Assembly: GCA_027729865.1 (NCBI GenBank)
Contig: JAQCBM010000061.1
Coordinates: 1 to 9,288 of the forward strand
Direction: 5' to 3'
Source of the DNA: Actinomycetota bacterium
GTDB taxonomy: Bacteria; Actinomycetota; Actinomycetes; S36-B12
DNA: 9,288 nucleotides
Shown: positions 1-6,418 of the stretch, in pieces
How positions within the stretch are numbered: position 1 is the first letter of the stretch
How the letters are laid out: each line of letters opens with the position of its first letter
Made by a program: the position numbers and the translations under genes
The notes under the pieces: generated by a model
Databases searched by the model: none
Seen by the model: only the letters and a program-made list of their open reading frames with translations
What the model was told of the DNA's origin: nothing

Positions 1-50
1 CCACAGGCTGGGGGTAAGAAAATCCCTAGCCGGAGGCTTGTTTATCGGGA

Positions 51-138
51 TCATCCTCACGTTGTACACACTGTGATGCACCGTGTGTCCACACCCAGTC
101 CACGTGTTGTACCCAGCCTGTCCCCAGTTGTGTACACA
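51..138 (+). repeat. Helically phased DnaA-box-like direct repeats
   Basis: Near-copies of the actinobacterial DnaA box TTGTCCACA occur in one orientation: TTGTACACA at 62-70 (8/9), GTGTCCACA at 85-93 (8/9), TTGTACCCA at 107-115 (7/9) and GTGTACACA at 130-138 (7/9). Their starts are 23, 22 and 23 bp apart, about two helical turns. Weaker copies lie in between or outside at a half-period of about 11 bp: TCATCCTCA at 51, CAGTCCACG at 96 and CTGTCCCCA at 118. The last strong copy lies in a perfect palindrome, TGTGTACACA at 129-138. The repeats are seen directly. DnaA binding is inference; another regulator with TGTACA-like half sites would fit as well. No dnaA, dnaN, rpmH or recF gene is nearby, so this need not be the replication origin. 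Confidence 0.5.
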
Positions 139-205
139 TGCCAAGCGGCCAAATGTCGGGTTTGGTTTGACGGCGACCGATCGACTTCCCTAGCGTCTGC
201 GGGTC

Positions 206-276
206 GAGGCCCCCGGGATAACGGGTGGATGTGCGCAAGGGGAAGGCGAACATCCGCTACGCGACCCGGGGGCTTC
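206..276 (+). repeat. Two-tier nested inverted repeat, possible structured leader
   Basis: Outer arms 206-217 and 265-276 pair over 12 positions; the perfect core is GCCCCCGGG against CCCGGGGGC, and there is one G-U wobble. Inner arms 224-232 and 250-258 pair over 9 positions with two wobbles (core GGATGT/ACATCC). The two stems are separated by a symmetric 6x6 internal loop (218-223 and 259-264) and closed by a purine-rich 17-nt loop. It resembles no riboswitch class or small RNA that I recognise. A 9-bp perfect match over this distance in GC-rich DNA can arise by chance, so an RNA role is inference only. If it is transcribed, it would lie about 140 nt upstream of the start at 415. Confidence 0.3.
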
Positions 277-401
277 ACGCATGAGATGCCTCCTGCGTCC
301 CCCTTGGACGGCAGACCGACCCTGCCCTGGAATGTCGGTTGAGCCAGGCTGTCGTACTCTCAAGGCTGGTAACTGCGGGTTTCTAGGGCGCGGTTCATCG
401 C

Positions 402-409
402 GGAAGGAA
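402..409 (+). promoter_or_regulatory. Ribosome binding site of the small membrane protein gene
   Basis: GGAAGGAA lies 5 nt before the GTG at 415. It is the clearest Shine-Dalgarno sequence in the left operon. It fixes the start of the small first gene and supports that gene being translated. Confidence 0.65.
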
Positions 410-414
410 CGAAT

Positions 415-612
415 GTGTCGGCGCTGGTGTGGTGGGCGATCCCGATCGCGATCACTGCTATCGCGATAGCGGTTGTCGGTTTGCGCTCGCGTATCGGCGA
501 CCCGCGTACCGATCCCATGACCGACCGTGCCCGGCTTCGTGAAGCTATGGAGCGCCCGATTCCGAACACCCCCCGCGGATCTGACGACCTGCGCGGTCCA
601 GCCCCACGGTGA
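415..612 (+). CDS. Small single-pass membrane protein, unknown function
   Basis: This encodes 65 residues from a GTG start with a good ribosome binding site (402-409). Residues 2-23 form one hydrophobic helix, Trp-rich at its start and then Ala/Ile/Val. A short polar tail follows, rich in Arg, Asp and Pro; the run of Arg right after the helix suggests the tail is cytoplasmic. No domain is recognisable. Its stop overlaps the next start by 4 bp (GTGA at 609-612), so it is probably the first gene of the operon with the Lon-like protease and UPF0182 genes, and translationally coupled to the protease. Coding is supported by the ribosome binding site, the overlap and the membrane helix, but not by recognised homology. 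A partner or stabiliser of the protease is only a guess. Confidence 0.65.
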   Translation: MSALVWWAIPIAITAIAIAVVGLRSRIGDPRTDPMTDRARLREAMERPIPNTPRGSDDLRGPAPR

Positions 613-1712
613 GCCAATCCACCGGCCGGCTGCATTCGCTGGCTGCCCGAGCGCGCCGTGTGAGCGAACGGACTCGCACGCTAATCATCAGCGTCTTCGC
701 CTTGGTTTCCCTGGTGCTCATCGCCGTCCTGCTGCCTGTGCCGTATGTCAAGCTGGCACCGGGTCCGACTTTCAACGTGATCGGTGAGAACGACGGCGAA
801 CCCTTCATCCGCATCGAAGGCACCACCACGTATCCCGTGACGGGCAACCTCGACATGACCACGGTTCGTGAGTCTGGTGGTCCTCGGGGTGGCCTGACCT
901 TCGGTGAGGCGATCGGCGCCTGGTTCAGTACTGCAGATGCGGTAGTCCCGCGCGAACTGATCTATCCCGACGATGTCACGGGCGAAGAAGTAAGACAGCG
1001 CCAGGCTGCGCTGTTCAGTACGTCCGAGTCCGATGCGGTCGGTGCGGCGTTGACCTTCCTTGGAGTTCCCGTCTCAACGGAGGTAGTTGCCACAGCGGTT
1101 CTGGCCGATGCGCCCGCGGGGGAGTTCTTCGAGCCGCGCGACGGGATCGTGTCCATCGACGGAACCGCGATAACCGAACCAGGTCAGGTAGTGGAAATCG
1201 TCCGCGCGAAGCCGATCGGCAGCACTTTCGCTTTCGAGGTGGAACGTCAAGGCGAGCCCGTCGTTTTCGACATCACCTCCGAGGCGAACCCCACGGATGC
1301 GCAGACTCCGTACCTGGGAGTGACGGTGGGCCTGTTCTTCACGCCTGATTTCGACATCGATTTCACCTTGCAGGATGTGGGCGGTCCCAGCGCCGGATTG
1401 ATGTTCGCAACCGGGATCGTGGACAAACTCACTCCCGAGGACCTCACCGCGGGTGGTCATGTTGCTGGCACTGGAACCATCGACCCGGACGGCAATGTGG
1501 GCCCGGTCGGAGGTATCCGCCAGAAGCTGGCGGGCGCCCGGGATGCGGGAGCCGAGCTGTTCGTGATGCCCGAGCGGCATTGCGCAGAGGCGCAGGGGCA
1601 TGTTCCTGATGGCTTGACAGTGGTGCCCGTCACGACCCTGACCGAGGCCGTGGATGCCATCCGCGCATGGACGGCAGGCGAATCGCTGGATGCGTGCCCT
1701 GCGCAGGACTGA
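609..1712 (+). CDS. Membrane-anchored Lon-like PDZ serine protease (S16, YlbL type)
   Basis: This 367-residue protein has a short basic cytoplasmic N-terminus, one signal-anchor helix (about 24-46) and an extracytoplasmic remainder. A PDZ domain lies at about 155-225, containing the turn DGIVSIDGT. A Lon proteolytic (S16) domain at about 235-350 carries the catalytic pair: Ser261 in GGPSAG and Lys306 in GGIRQKLAGARDAG. It has no ATPase domain, which is normal for this family, and its length is typical for actinobacterial members. Two Cys (325, 363) near the C-terminus could form a disulfide outside the cell. The GTG start overlaps the preceding stop by 4 bp (GTGA). The family is inferred to process or degrade envelope proteins; no substrate can be read here. 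The UPF0182 gene follows after 27 bp, an arrangement seen in other actinobacteria such as mycobacteria. Confidence 0.93.
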   Translation: MSQSTGRLHSLAARARRVSERTRTLIISVFALVSLVLIAVLLPVPYVKLAPGPTFNVIGENDGEPFIRIEGTTTYPVTGNLDMTTVRESGGPRGGLTFGEAIGAWFSTADAVVPRELIYPDDVTGEEVRQRQAALFSTSESDAVGAALTFLGVPVSTEVVATAVLADAPAGEFFEPRDGIVSIDGTAITEPGQVVEIVRAKPIGSTFAFEVERQGEPVVFDITSEANPTDAQTPYLGVTVGLFFTPDFDIDFTLQDVGGPSAGLMFATGIVDKLTPEDLTAGGHVAGTGTIDPDGNVGPVGGIRQKLAGARDAGAELFVMPERHCAEAQGHVPDGLTVVPVTTLTEAVDAIRAWTAGESLDACPAQD

Positions 1713-1739
1713 TCGCAGGACGTGTCGTAAGTTGGCAAG

Positions 1740-4724
1740 GTGACTTTCAATTTCCCGACCGGTGGCGTGGGCACGGACCCAGCTGAGCGACGACGCGGAG
1801 GAGTGCTCCTCCCCACGATTGGTGTTCTGGCAGCCCTGCTCGTTTCCTTCGTGCTCTTCACCGGGTTCTATACCGATTGGCTGTGGTTCACGTCGGTTGA
1901 CAAGCCCCAGGTGTACACGATCGCGATCGTCACGCGAGGCATCTTGTTCGCTGCCTTCGGACTGGCTCTGGCGTTGGTGGTGCTCATCGCGCTGATCGTC
2001 GCTTACCGAACGCGCCCGGAATTCGCGGGCACTACGCCCGAGCAAGCTTCTTTGGAGCGATATCGAGAAGCCATTGAGCCGTATCGAGGTCGGATAGTGC
2101 TCGGGCTAACGATCGTGTTGGGCTTGTTCGGTGGCCTCGCGGGTGCCGGAGAGTGGGGTCGATTCCTGCAATGGCGCAACTCCACTCCATTTGGGATCAA
2201 GGATCCACAATTCGGAATGGACGCGTCCTTCTACACCTTCGATCTGCCCTTCCTTCGATTCATGCTCGGCTATGCATTCGTTGCCACATTCATCGCTCTC
2301 GGTCTGGTTGTGGTGGTGCAGTACCTGTATGGGGGACTGCGCTTGCAGCCCAAGGGCGATCGGGCAACGCGGGCTGCGCAGGTTCAGTTGTCCGCGCTGC
2401 TGGCAATTCTGCTTTTCTTGAAGGCCGCGGCGTACTGGCTGGACCGCTACGAACTGATGCTGCGCAGTACCGACCTTGCCGGCGGTTTCACGGGGCTGCA
2501 GTACACCGACGTGAACGCGGTGTTGCCCGCGTTGAACATCCTGACTTTCGTCGCCCTGCTCGTCGGGCTGTTGTTTGTGATCAACATCTTCATCCGCCAG
2601 TGGATAATTCCGCTGATCGGGTTGGGCTTGATGATCCTTACGTCGGTGATCGTTGGTGGGGTGTACCCACTGATCGTTCAACAGTTCCAGGTTCGTCCGA
2701 GCGAATTGGTGCGCGAGCGACCCTTCATCGAACGCAATATCGAAGCCACTCGCGATGCGTTCAACATCGCCGAAGCAGCGGTTGAGGAGTACGCGGGATC
2801 GGTCTCGCCGCCGTCGGAGGAAGTCTTGCAGGTGAGTGCCGGAACACTGGACAACATACGTCTGCTCGATCCGGCGGTCGTTTCTCCCACCTACAACCAG
2901 CTGCAGCAGATCCGTGGCTACTACTCGTTCAACGCTCGCTTGGACATCGACCGGTACACGCTCGAGGACCAACAGCGAGGCGCCGTGATCGCCGCCCGCG
3001 AGATCAACTTGGCGGGTATTCCCGATGGTCAGCGCAACTGGACCAATGAAGTCGCCGTTTTCACGCATGGTTACGGCGTGGTCGCGGCGTACGACAACAC
3101 GGCGCTGTCCAACGGCACGCCAGACTTCTTCGCTAGCGACATCCCGCCCGTGGGGGCCCTTGACTTGGAACAACCACGCATCTACTTCGGAGAGTTCTCT
3201 CCGCCGTACTCCATCGTGGGCGCACCCGAGGGCAGTCCGCCGGTTGAATTGGACTACCCGGACGATCAAAGTCCTTCCGGTCAGCGCAACACCACGTACG
3301 AAGGTGACGGCGGAGTCCCGATGGGTTCGCTGTTCGGTCGGTTGCTGTTCGCGACCAAGTTCCAGGACACCAATATCCTTTTGTCGGACTTGGTCAATGC
3401 TGATTCGCAGATCATGTGGGACCGGGATCCCTTGACCCGTGTGGGCAAGGTGGCGCCGTGGCTGACGTTGGATCAAGATCCGTACCCGGTCGTGATTGAT
3501 GGCCGCATCAAGTGGATCGTGGACGGCTACACCCTGAGCAATGACTTCCCCTACTCCAGTCGGGTGTCGTTGTCCGAAGCCACTGCAGACTCCATCAGCG
3601 GAGCGAACTTTGCCGCAGGATTGATTGCGCGCGACCAGGTGAATTACATGCGCAATTCGGTCAAGGCTGTTGTCGACGCATATGAAGGCTCGGTCACCTT
3701 GTACGCGTGGGATGAAACCGATCCGGTTCTGCAAACCTGGCAGAAGGCCTTCCCTGACGTGGTGGAGCCCCGATCGGCTATGCCAGATGCGGTGGAACAG
3801 CATGTGCGCTACCCGCAGGATCTGTTCAAGGTCCAAAGGTTCACGATGTCCCGGTACCACGTGACAGATGCCGACACCTTCTACAACGGTACGGCCGTGT
3901 GGATCGTTCCGTTTGATCCCACCGTCACACCCGCCCAGGTGTTCCAACCGCCGTACTACCTCACCTTGCAGATGCCTGGGGAGATACAGCCTGCGTTCTC
4001 GCTCACCACAACTTTCGCTCCGCAGCGACGCCAGACGCTGGCGGCGTTTATGCAGGTGAACTCTGCACCGGGTGAGGATTACGGCAAGATTCGCGTCTTG
4101 CAGTTGCCCTCGAACACGACCACGCCAGGTCCGCAGCAGGTGCAAAACAACTTCGAATCCGACCCGGTTGTGTCGTCACAGTTGTCGCTCTTGCGCAGAG
4201 GTGGGTCGGAGATTGAGTTCGGCAACTTGCTGTCGCTGCCGTTCAACGATGGTCTGTTGTACGTCGAACCCGTCTACCTTCGAGCAGCGTCCGAGGGCTA
4301 CCCGCTGCTGCGCAAGGTTCTCGTTGGCTATGGCGCAAACGTGGCGCTGGACGACACTTTGTCCGGAGCGCTCGGCCAGGTATTCGGGTCGTCGCCCGCG
4401 GCCACGGTTGATCCCGAGTTCATTCCCGAGGAAGGACCTGAGCCTCTGCCTATACCCGAGGATGTTGCGCCGGAGCCGATTCCGTCGACGGGTGACCCGC
4501 TGACCGATCTCACGATTGCCATCCAGGACGCTCAGCAGGCCTACGCCGACGGTCAAGACGCTCTGGCCCAAGGTGACTTCGGTGCGTACGGTGAGGCCCA
4601 GGATCGACTAGCCGAAGCACTCGAGCGTGCGGCGGCCGCTGAGGCGCAGTTAGCGGGCGAGGCACTACCGGCACCCACCGATGAGGGTGTCGAAGAAGCG
4701 ATCCCCGAGGAAACCGTCACCTGA
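1740..4724 (+). CDS. UPF0182 family large membrane protein
   Basis: This 994-residue protein has about seven N-terminal membrane helices (roughly 24-45, 63-90, 118-140, 171-199, 216-235, 262-285, 288-310), followed by a large domain probably outside the membrane. Family motifs are well kept: VRERPFIERNIEATRDAF after the last helix, FTHGYGVVAAY, PRIYFGEFSPPYSIVG, a Trp/Asp-rich APWLTLDQDPYPVVIDG block, and NYMRNSVKAVVDAYEG. From about residue 905 the tail is Pro/Glu-rich, then a charged Ala-rich helix (AQQAYADGQDALAQGDFGAY), as in actinobacterial members. Nothing is truncated. The GTG at 1740 is the first start after an in-frame TAA at 1728-1730; its Shine-Dalgarno is weak. The molecular function of UPF0182 is unknown. 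Linkage to the Lon-like protease suggests a shared envelope role, which is inference. Confidence 0.95.
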   Translation: MTFNFPTGGVGTDPAERRRGGVLLPTIGVLAALLVSFVLFTGFYTDWLWFTSVDKPQVYTIAIVTRGILFAAFGLALALVVLIALIVAYRTRPEFAGTTPEQASLERYREAIEPYRGRIVLGLTIVLGLFGGLAGAGEWGRFLQWRNSTPFGIKDPQFGMDASFYTFDLPFLRFMLGYAFVATFIALGLVVVVQYLYGGLRLQPKGDRATRAAQVQLSALLAILLFLKAAAYWLDRYELMLRSTDLAGGFTGLQYTDVNAVLPALNILTFVALLVGLLFVINIFIRQWIIPLIGLGLMILTSVIVGGVYPLIVQQFQVRPSELVRERPFIERNIEATRDAFNIAEAAVEEYAGSVSPPSEEVLQVSAGTLDNIRLLDPAVVSPTYNQLQQIRGYYSFNARLDIDRYTLEDQQRGAVIAAREINLAGIPDGQRNWTNEVAVFTHGYGVVAAYDNTALSNGTPDFFASDIPPVGALDLEQPRIYFGEFSPPYSIVGAPEGSPPVELDYPDDQSPSGQRNTTYEGDGGVPMGSLFGRLLFATKFQDTNILLSDLVNADSQIMWDRDPLTRVGKVAPWLTLDQDPYPVVIDGRIKWIVDGYTLSNDFPYSSRVSLSEATADSISGANFAAGLIARDQVNYMRNSVKAVVDAYEGSVTLYAWDETDPVLQTWQKAFPDVVEPRSAMPDAVEQHVRYPQDLFKVQRFTMSRYHVTDADTFYNGTAVWIVPFDPTVTPAQVFQPPYYLTLQMPGEIQPAFSLTTTFAPQRRQTLAAFMQVNSAPGEDYGKIRVLQLPSNTTTPGPQQVQNNFESDPVVSSQLSLLRRGGSEIEFGNLLSLPFNDGLLYVEPVYLRAASEGYPLLRKVLVGYGANVALDDTLSGALGQVFGSSPAATVDPEFIPEEGPEPLPIPEDVAPEPIPSTGDPLTDLTIAIQDAQQAYADGQDALAQGDFGAYGEAQDRLAEALERAAAAEAQLAGEALPAPTDEGVEEAIPEETVT

Positions 4725-4783
4725 CCCGGGCGCACGCGCCAGGTGAGAGGTGACGTATCCTTGCGGAACTTCGAAGGAAGCGG

Positions 4784-4860
4784 CGCGGGGTGGAGCAGCT
4801 CGGTAGCTCGCTGGGCTCATAACCCAGAGGTCGCAGGTTCAAATCCTGCCCCCGCTACCA
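4784..4860 (+). tRNA. Initiator tRNA-fMet (CAU anticodon)
   Basis: The 77-nt cloverleaf includes an encoded CCA end. The 5' acceptor strand CGCGGGG pairs with CCCCGCT except at position 1, where C1 faces U72; lack of a Watson-Crick pair there marks initiator tRNAs. The anticodon stem is CTGGG/CCCAG, giving the three consecutive G-C pairs next to the loop CTCATAA that initiators carry for P-site entry. The T arm contains GGTTCAAATCC. Together these separate it from elongator tRNA-Met and tRNA-Ile2. It lies 59 nt after the UPF0182 stop and has its own terminator. TATCCT at 4756-4761 could be its -10 box, but I see no convincing -35. Confidence 0.97.
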
Positions 4861-4864
4861 ACGC

Positions 4865-4902
4865 AAGGAACCCAGGGCTTCGGCTCTGGGTTCCTTTCTT
4901 TA
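4865..4902 (+). terminator. Rho-independent terminator of the tRNA
   Basis: Arms 4865-4878 and 4883-4896 form a 14-bp stem with one G-U wobble, closed by a TTCG tetraloop. A T-rich tract follows (TTTCTTTATT from 4895). It begins 4 nt after the tRNA CCA end and should end the tRNA transcript and any read-through from the UPF0182 operon. In the reverse direction the stem is not followed by a comparable T tract. Confidence 0.9.
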
Positions 4903-4948
4903 TTGGGGTGCTTCGCCACCAGCCAATCGCCTGCCATGGACGGTGGAC

Positions 4949-4973
4949 CAGTTCCAGTGCTCTTATGGAACTG
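4949..4973 (-). other. Hairpin in the convergent gap, possible weak terminator
   Basis: CAGTTCCA (4949-4956) and TGGAACTG (4966-4973) form a perfect 8-bp stem with a 9-nt loop. It lies 32 nt beyond the stop of the minus-strand gene that ends at 5006. No T tract follows on either strand, so an intrinsic terminator is unproven. It may be a 3'-end stabilising hairpin or chance. Confidence 0.3.
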
Positions 4974-5005
4974 ATGTGCCGTGGATCTGGGTCGATATGG
5001 GTGGT

Positions 5006-6415
5006 TCACGGGTAGTCCACCACGAGCGGTTCGTCCAAGGCGTCTAGGACAGCAATGTCGATCGGTGGACTGGGTGCGGCGTAGCGGACTCCGGGTGCCG
5101 GATTGTTGCCCGGGCCACCGGGGTTGTAGACCGGTGAGTAGTTCCCCGTCGATGGCATCTGCACACGCTTGATGGCGCGTACGGCATCGAGATCTCCAGA
5201 GATCACGATGTCGATCTGGTTGTCCCGGTCCTCCTTGTAGCAGTCGTCATACTGATCTTGCTTCAAACCTAAGTCAGCCAAGCCCTCAACGCGAAGTCGA
5301 CCGCCATTGATCTCGTAATCGGTCCCCTGTTTGTCGATGGTTATCTCACGCCCGTCTTCGTCCGTTGCCGATAGCCGGAAGAAGCGCTCGAATTCGTCAG
5401 GATGCATGCCGCGGACGCCATCCGGTGTCATGCCCCCGGTAGTCAAGACGCGCAAACGGTATTGCGCGGCGTCTCCGTAAAGCGCCTCACCATGGTTGGG
5501 AAGCAGACCGGGCTGAAAGATGGCCGGGCCGGTATCGCCACGCGATGAGTAACGCGTCAACTTTGCTGCCGCGAGTCTGGGCCCCCCTCGTTCGTGCGGT
5601 GAGATGTTCGGATCGGTGTACGGCGAGCCGCCCGTCTCGACGCCCATGCCGGCGGCGGAGATCAGTTGCTTGCCTGGACCTACCAAGGTGAGCGGGGTAT
5701 CGGATTTCACGACGTCGACCCGAATCGGAAAGAGAGCGCCGGCTTTCGTCGGATCAATTCGGTTGCCGAAGTGACCGAAGAGGACGATCGTGCTCCGCTC
5801 GTTGTATTCGAAATTGGGCCACACGGCGGCTACTTCGGGAACGGTCGTCGTGCCGTTGTTGAGTGTGATCAGGAAGTCGCTTGCGCCGACGGTGCTTGGG
5901 AGGGCCGGCCAGCTGAACTCGATCGGAAGACCGTCCGAATAGAAGACCTGCCGACCGTACGTCGTTTCCACAGCTTCGGGAGTTGCCGCACTCGTGTAGG
6001 TGGACACATCGGTTTGTGTTGCGTCGCGGCACTTGACGACGTTCCAGGTGCCGCCGGCCAAGCGCACGCGGGTGGAACTGGACTCAGATTCCTCGACGTC
6101 CAACCCGGGGATTCCGATGATTCCCGTGAAGCCAAGGCCAGCTGCCAACATTCGCGGTTCTGGGTCCCATACGTCGGCGCTTACGAGTCTGTCCTCCTTG
6201 AGAAGAGCGGAGGGATCGCTCACCGTCGTGAACACTCGGATTGCGAGTGCTAGCGCGAGGAAGACAATCACGAACAGCGCAAGGAGGATGACCTTCCACC
6301 AGATGGCGAGCGCCCGCCACCAGCCCATCACGTATTTGCTGTCGTGGTGTTCGATGGACATGGCAGCAGTGAAGTAAGCGAAACCGATGTGGTCATCAGT
6401 GCTGGCACTGCTCAC
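5006..6415 (-). CDS. Membrane-anchored extracytoplasmic protein, unknown family
   Basis: Up to 469 residues. A cytoplasmic N-terminus is followed by one strong membrane helix (about 38-60) and then about 400 residues, mostly strand-like and turn-rich, expected outside the cell. Distinct stretches are FLITLNNGTT (181-190), NERSTIVLFGHFGNRID (205-221), YDDCYKEDRDNQIDIVISGD (389-408) and a Gly/Pro-rich YNPGGPGNNPAPGVRY (430-445). Two Cys (129, 392) could form a disulfide. Acidic clusters near 352-362 and 387-402 might bind metal, but no standard calcium loop is evident. I do not recognise the family. The start is uncertain: GTG 6415 lies 3 nt after the kinase stop and suits coupled translation; ATG 6361 (Met19) and ATG 6328 (Met30) are alternatives, none with a good Shine-Dalgarno. 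As the last gene of the two-component operon it may be an accessory sensor or a target. Confidence 0.85.
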   Translation of the reverse strand: MSSASTDDHIGFAYFTAAMSIEHHDSKYVMGWWRALAIWWKVILLALFVIVFLALALAIRVFTTVSDPSALLKEDRLVSADVWDPEPRMLAAGLGFTGIIGIPGLDVEESESSSTRVRLAGGTWNVVKCRDATQTDVSTYTSAATPEAVETTYGRQVFYSDGLPIEFSWPALPSTVGASDFLITLNNGTTTVPEVAAVWPNFEYNERSTIVLFGHFGNRIDPTKAGALFPIRVDVVKSDTPLTLVGPGKQLISAAGMGVETGGSPYTDPNISPHERGGPRLAAAKLTRYSSRGDTGPAIFQPGLLPNHGEALYGDAAQYRLRVLTTGGMTPDGVRGMHPDEFERFFRLSATDEDGREITIDKQGTDYEINGGRLRVEGLADLGLKQDQYDDCYKEDRDNQIDIVISGDLDAVRAIKRVQMPSTGNYSPVYNPGGPGNNPAPGVRYAAPSPPIDIAVLDALDEPLVVDYP

Positions 6416-6418
6416 CGG

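Larger units (their letters stand above)
1..414. other. Gene-free upstream region, probably regulatory
   Basis: No reading frame here looks like a protein: the small open frames on both strands have low-complexity, Arg/Pro/Thr-rich translations with no recognisable motif and no good ribosome binding site. The stretch holds a phased repeat set (about 51-138), a 10-bp inverted repeat flanking most of that set (3-12 and 112-121), and a nested inverted repeat (206-276). It ends with the ribosome binding site of the small gene that starts at 415. The region probably carries the promoter of the plus-strand operon, and possibly a divergent promoter for a gene left of the window. The best promoter-like match I see is TTGGAC at 304-309 with TGGAAT at 328-333 (18-nt spacer), which is weak. 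Confidence 0.6.

Noticed and set aside
1..140. A chromosomal replication origin
   Set aside because: DnaA-box-like repeats are present, but no box is a perfect match, there is no clear AT-rich unwinding region, and no dnaA, dnaN, rpmH or recF gene is in the window.
73..342. 89-aa plus-strand frame in the upstream region
   Set aside because: It runs through the phased repeats, has no good ribosome binding site, and its translation is Arg/Pro/Ser-rich without recognisable features; likely chance in GC-rich DNA.
1074..2045. 323-aa frame antisense to the protease and UPF0182 junction
   Set aside because: It spans two real genes on the other strand and has an Arg/His/Glu-rich translation with no domain.
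2106..4145. 679-aa frame antisense to the UPF0182 gene
   Set aside because: Its translation is His/Arg/Gln-rich and low in structure, and the opposite strand has many clear UPF0182 motifs. Long antisense frames are common opposite GC-rich genes.
4718..4745. Terminator right after the UPF0182 gene
   Set aside because: CACCTG and CAGGTG can pair around the stop codon, but there is no T tract and the stem is short; the strong terminator lies after the tRNA.
4743..5015. 90-aa plus-strand frame across the tRNA
   Set aside because: It reads through the tRNA and its terminator, so it cannot be a separate protein gene.
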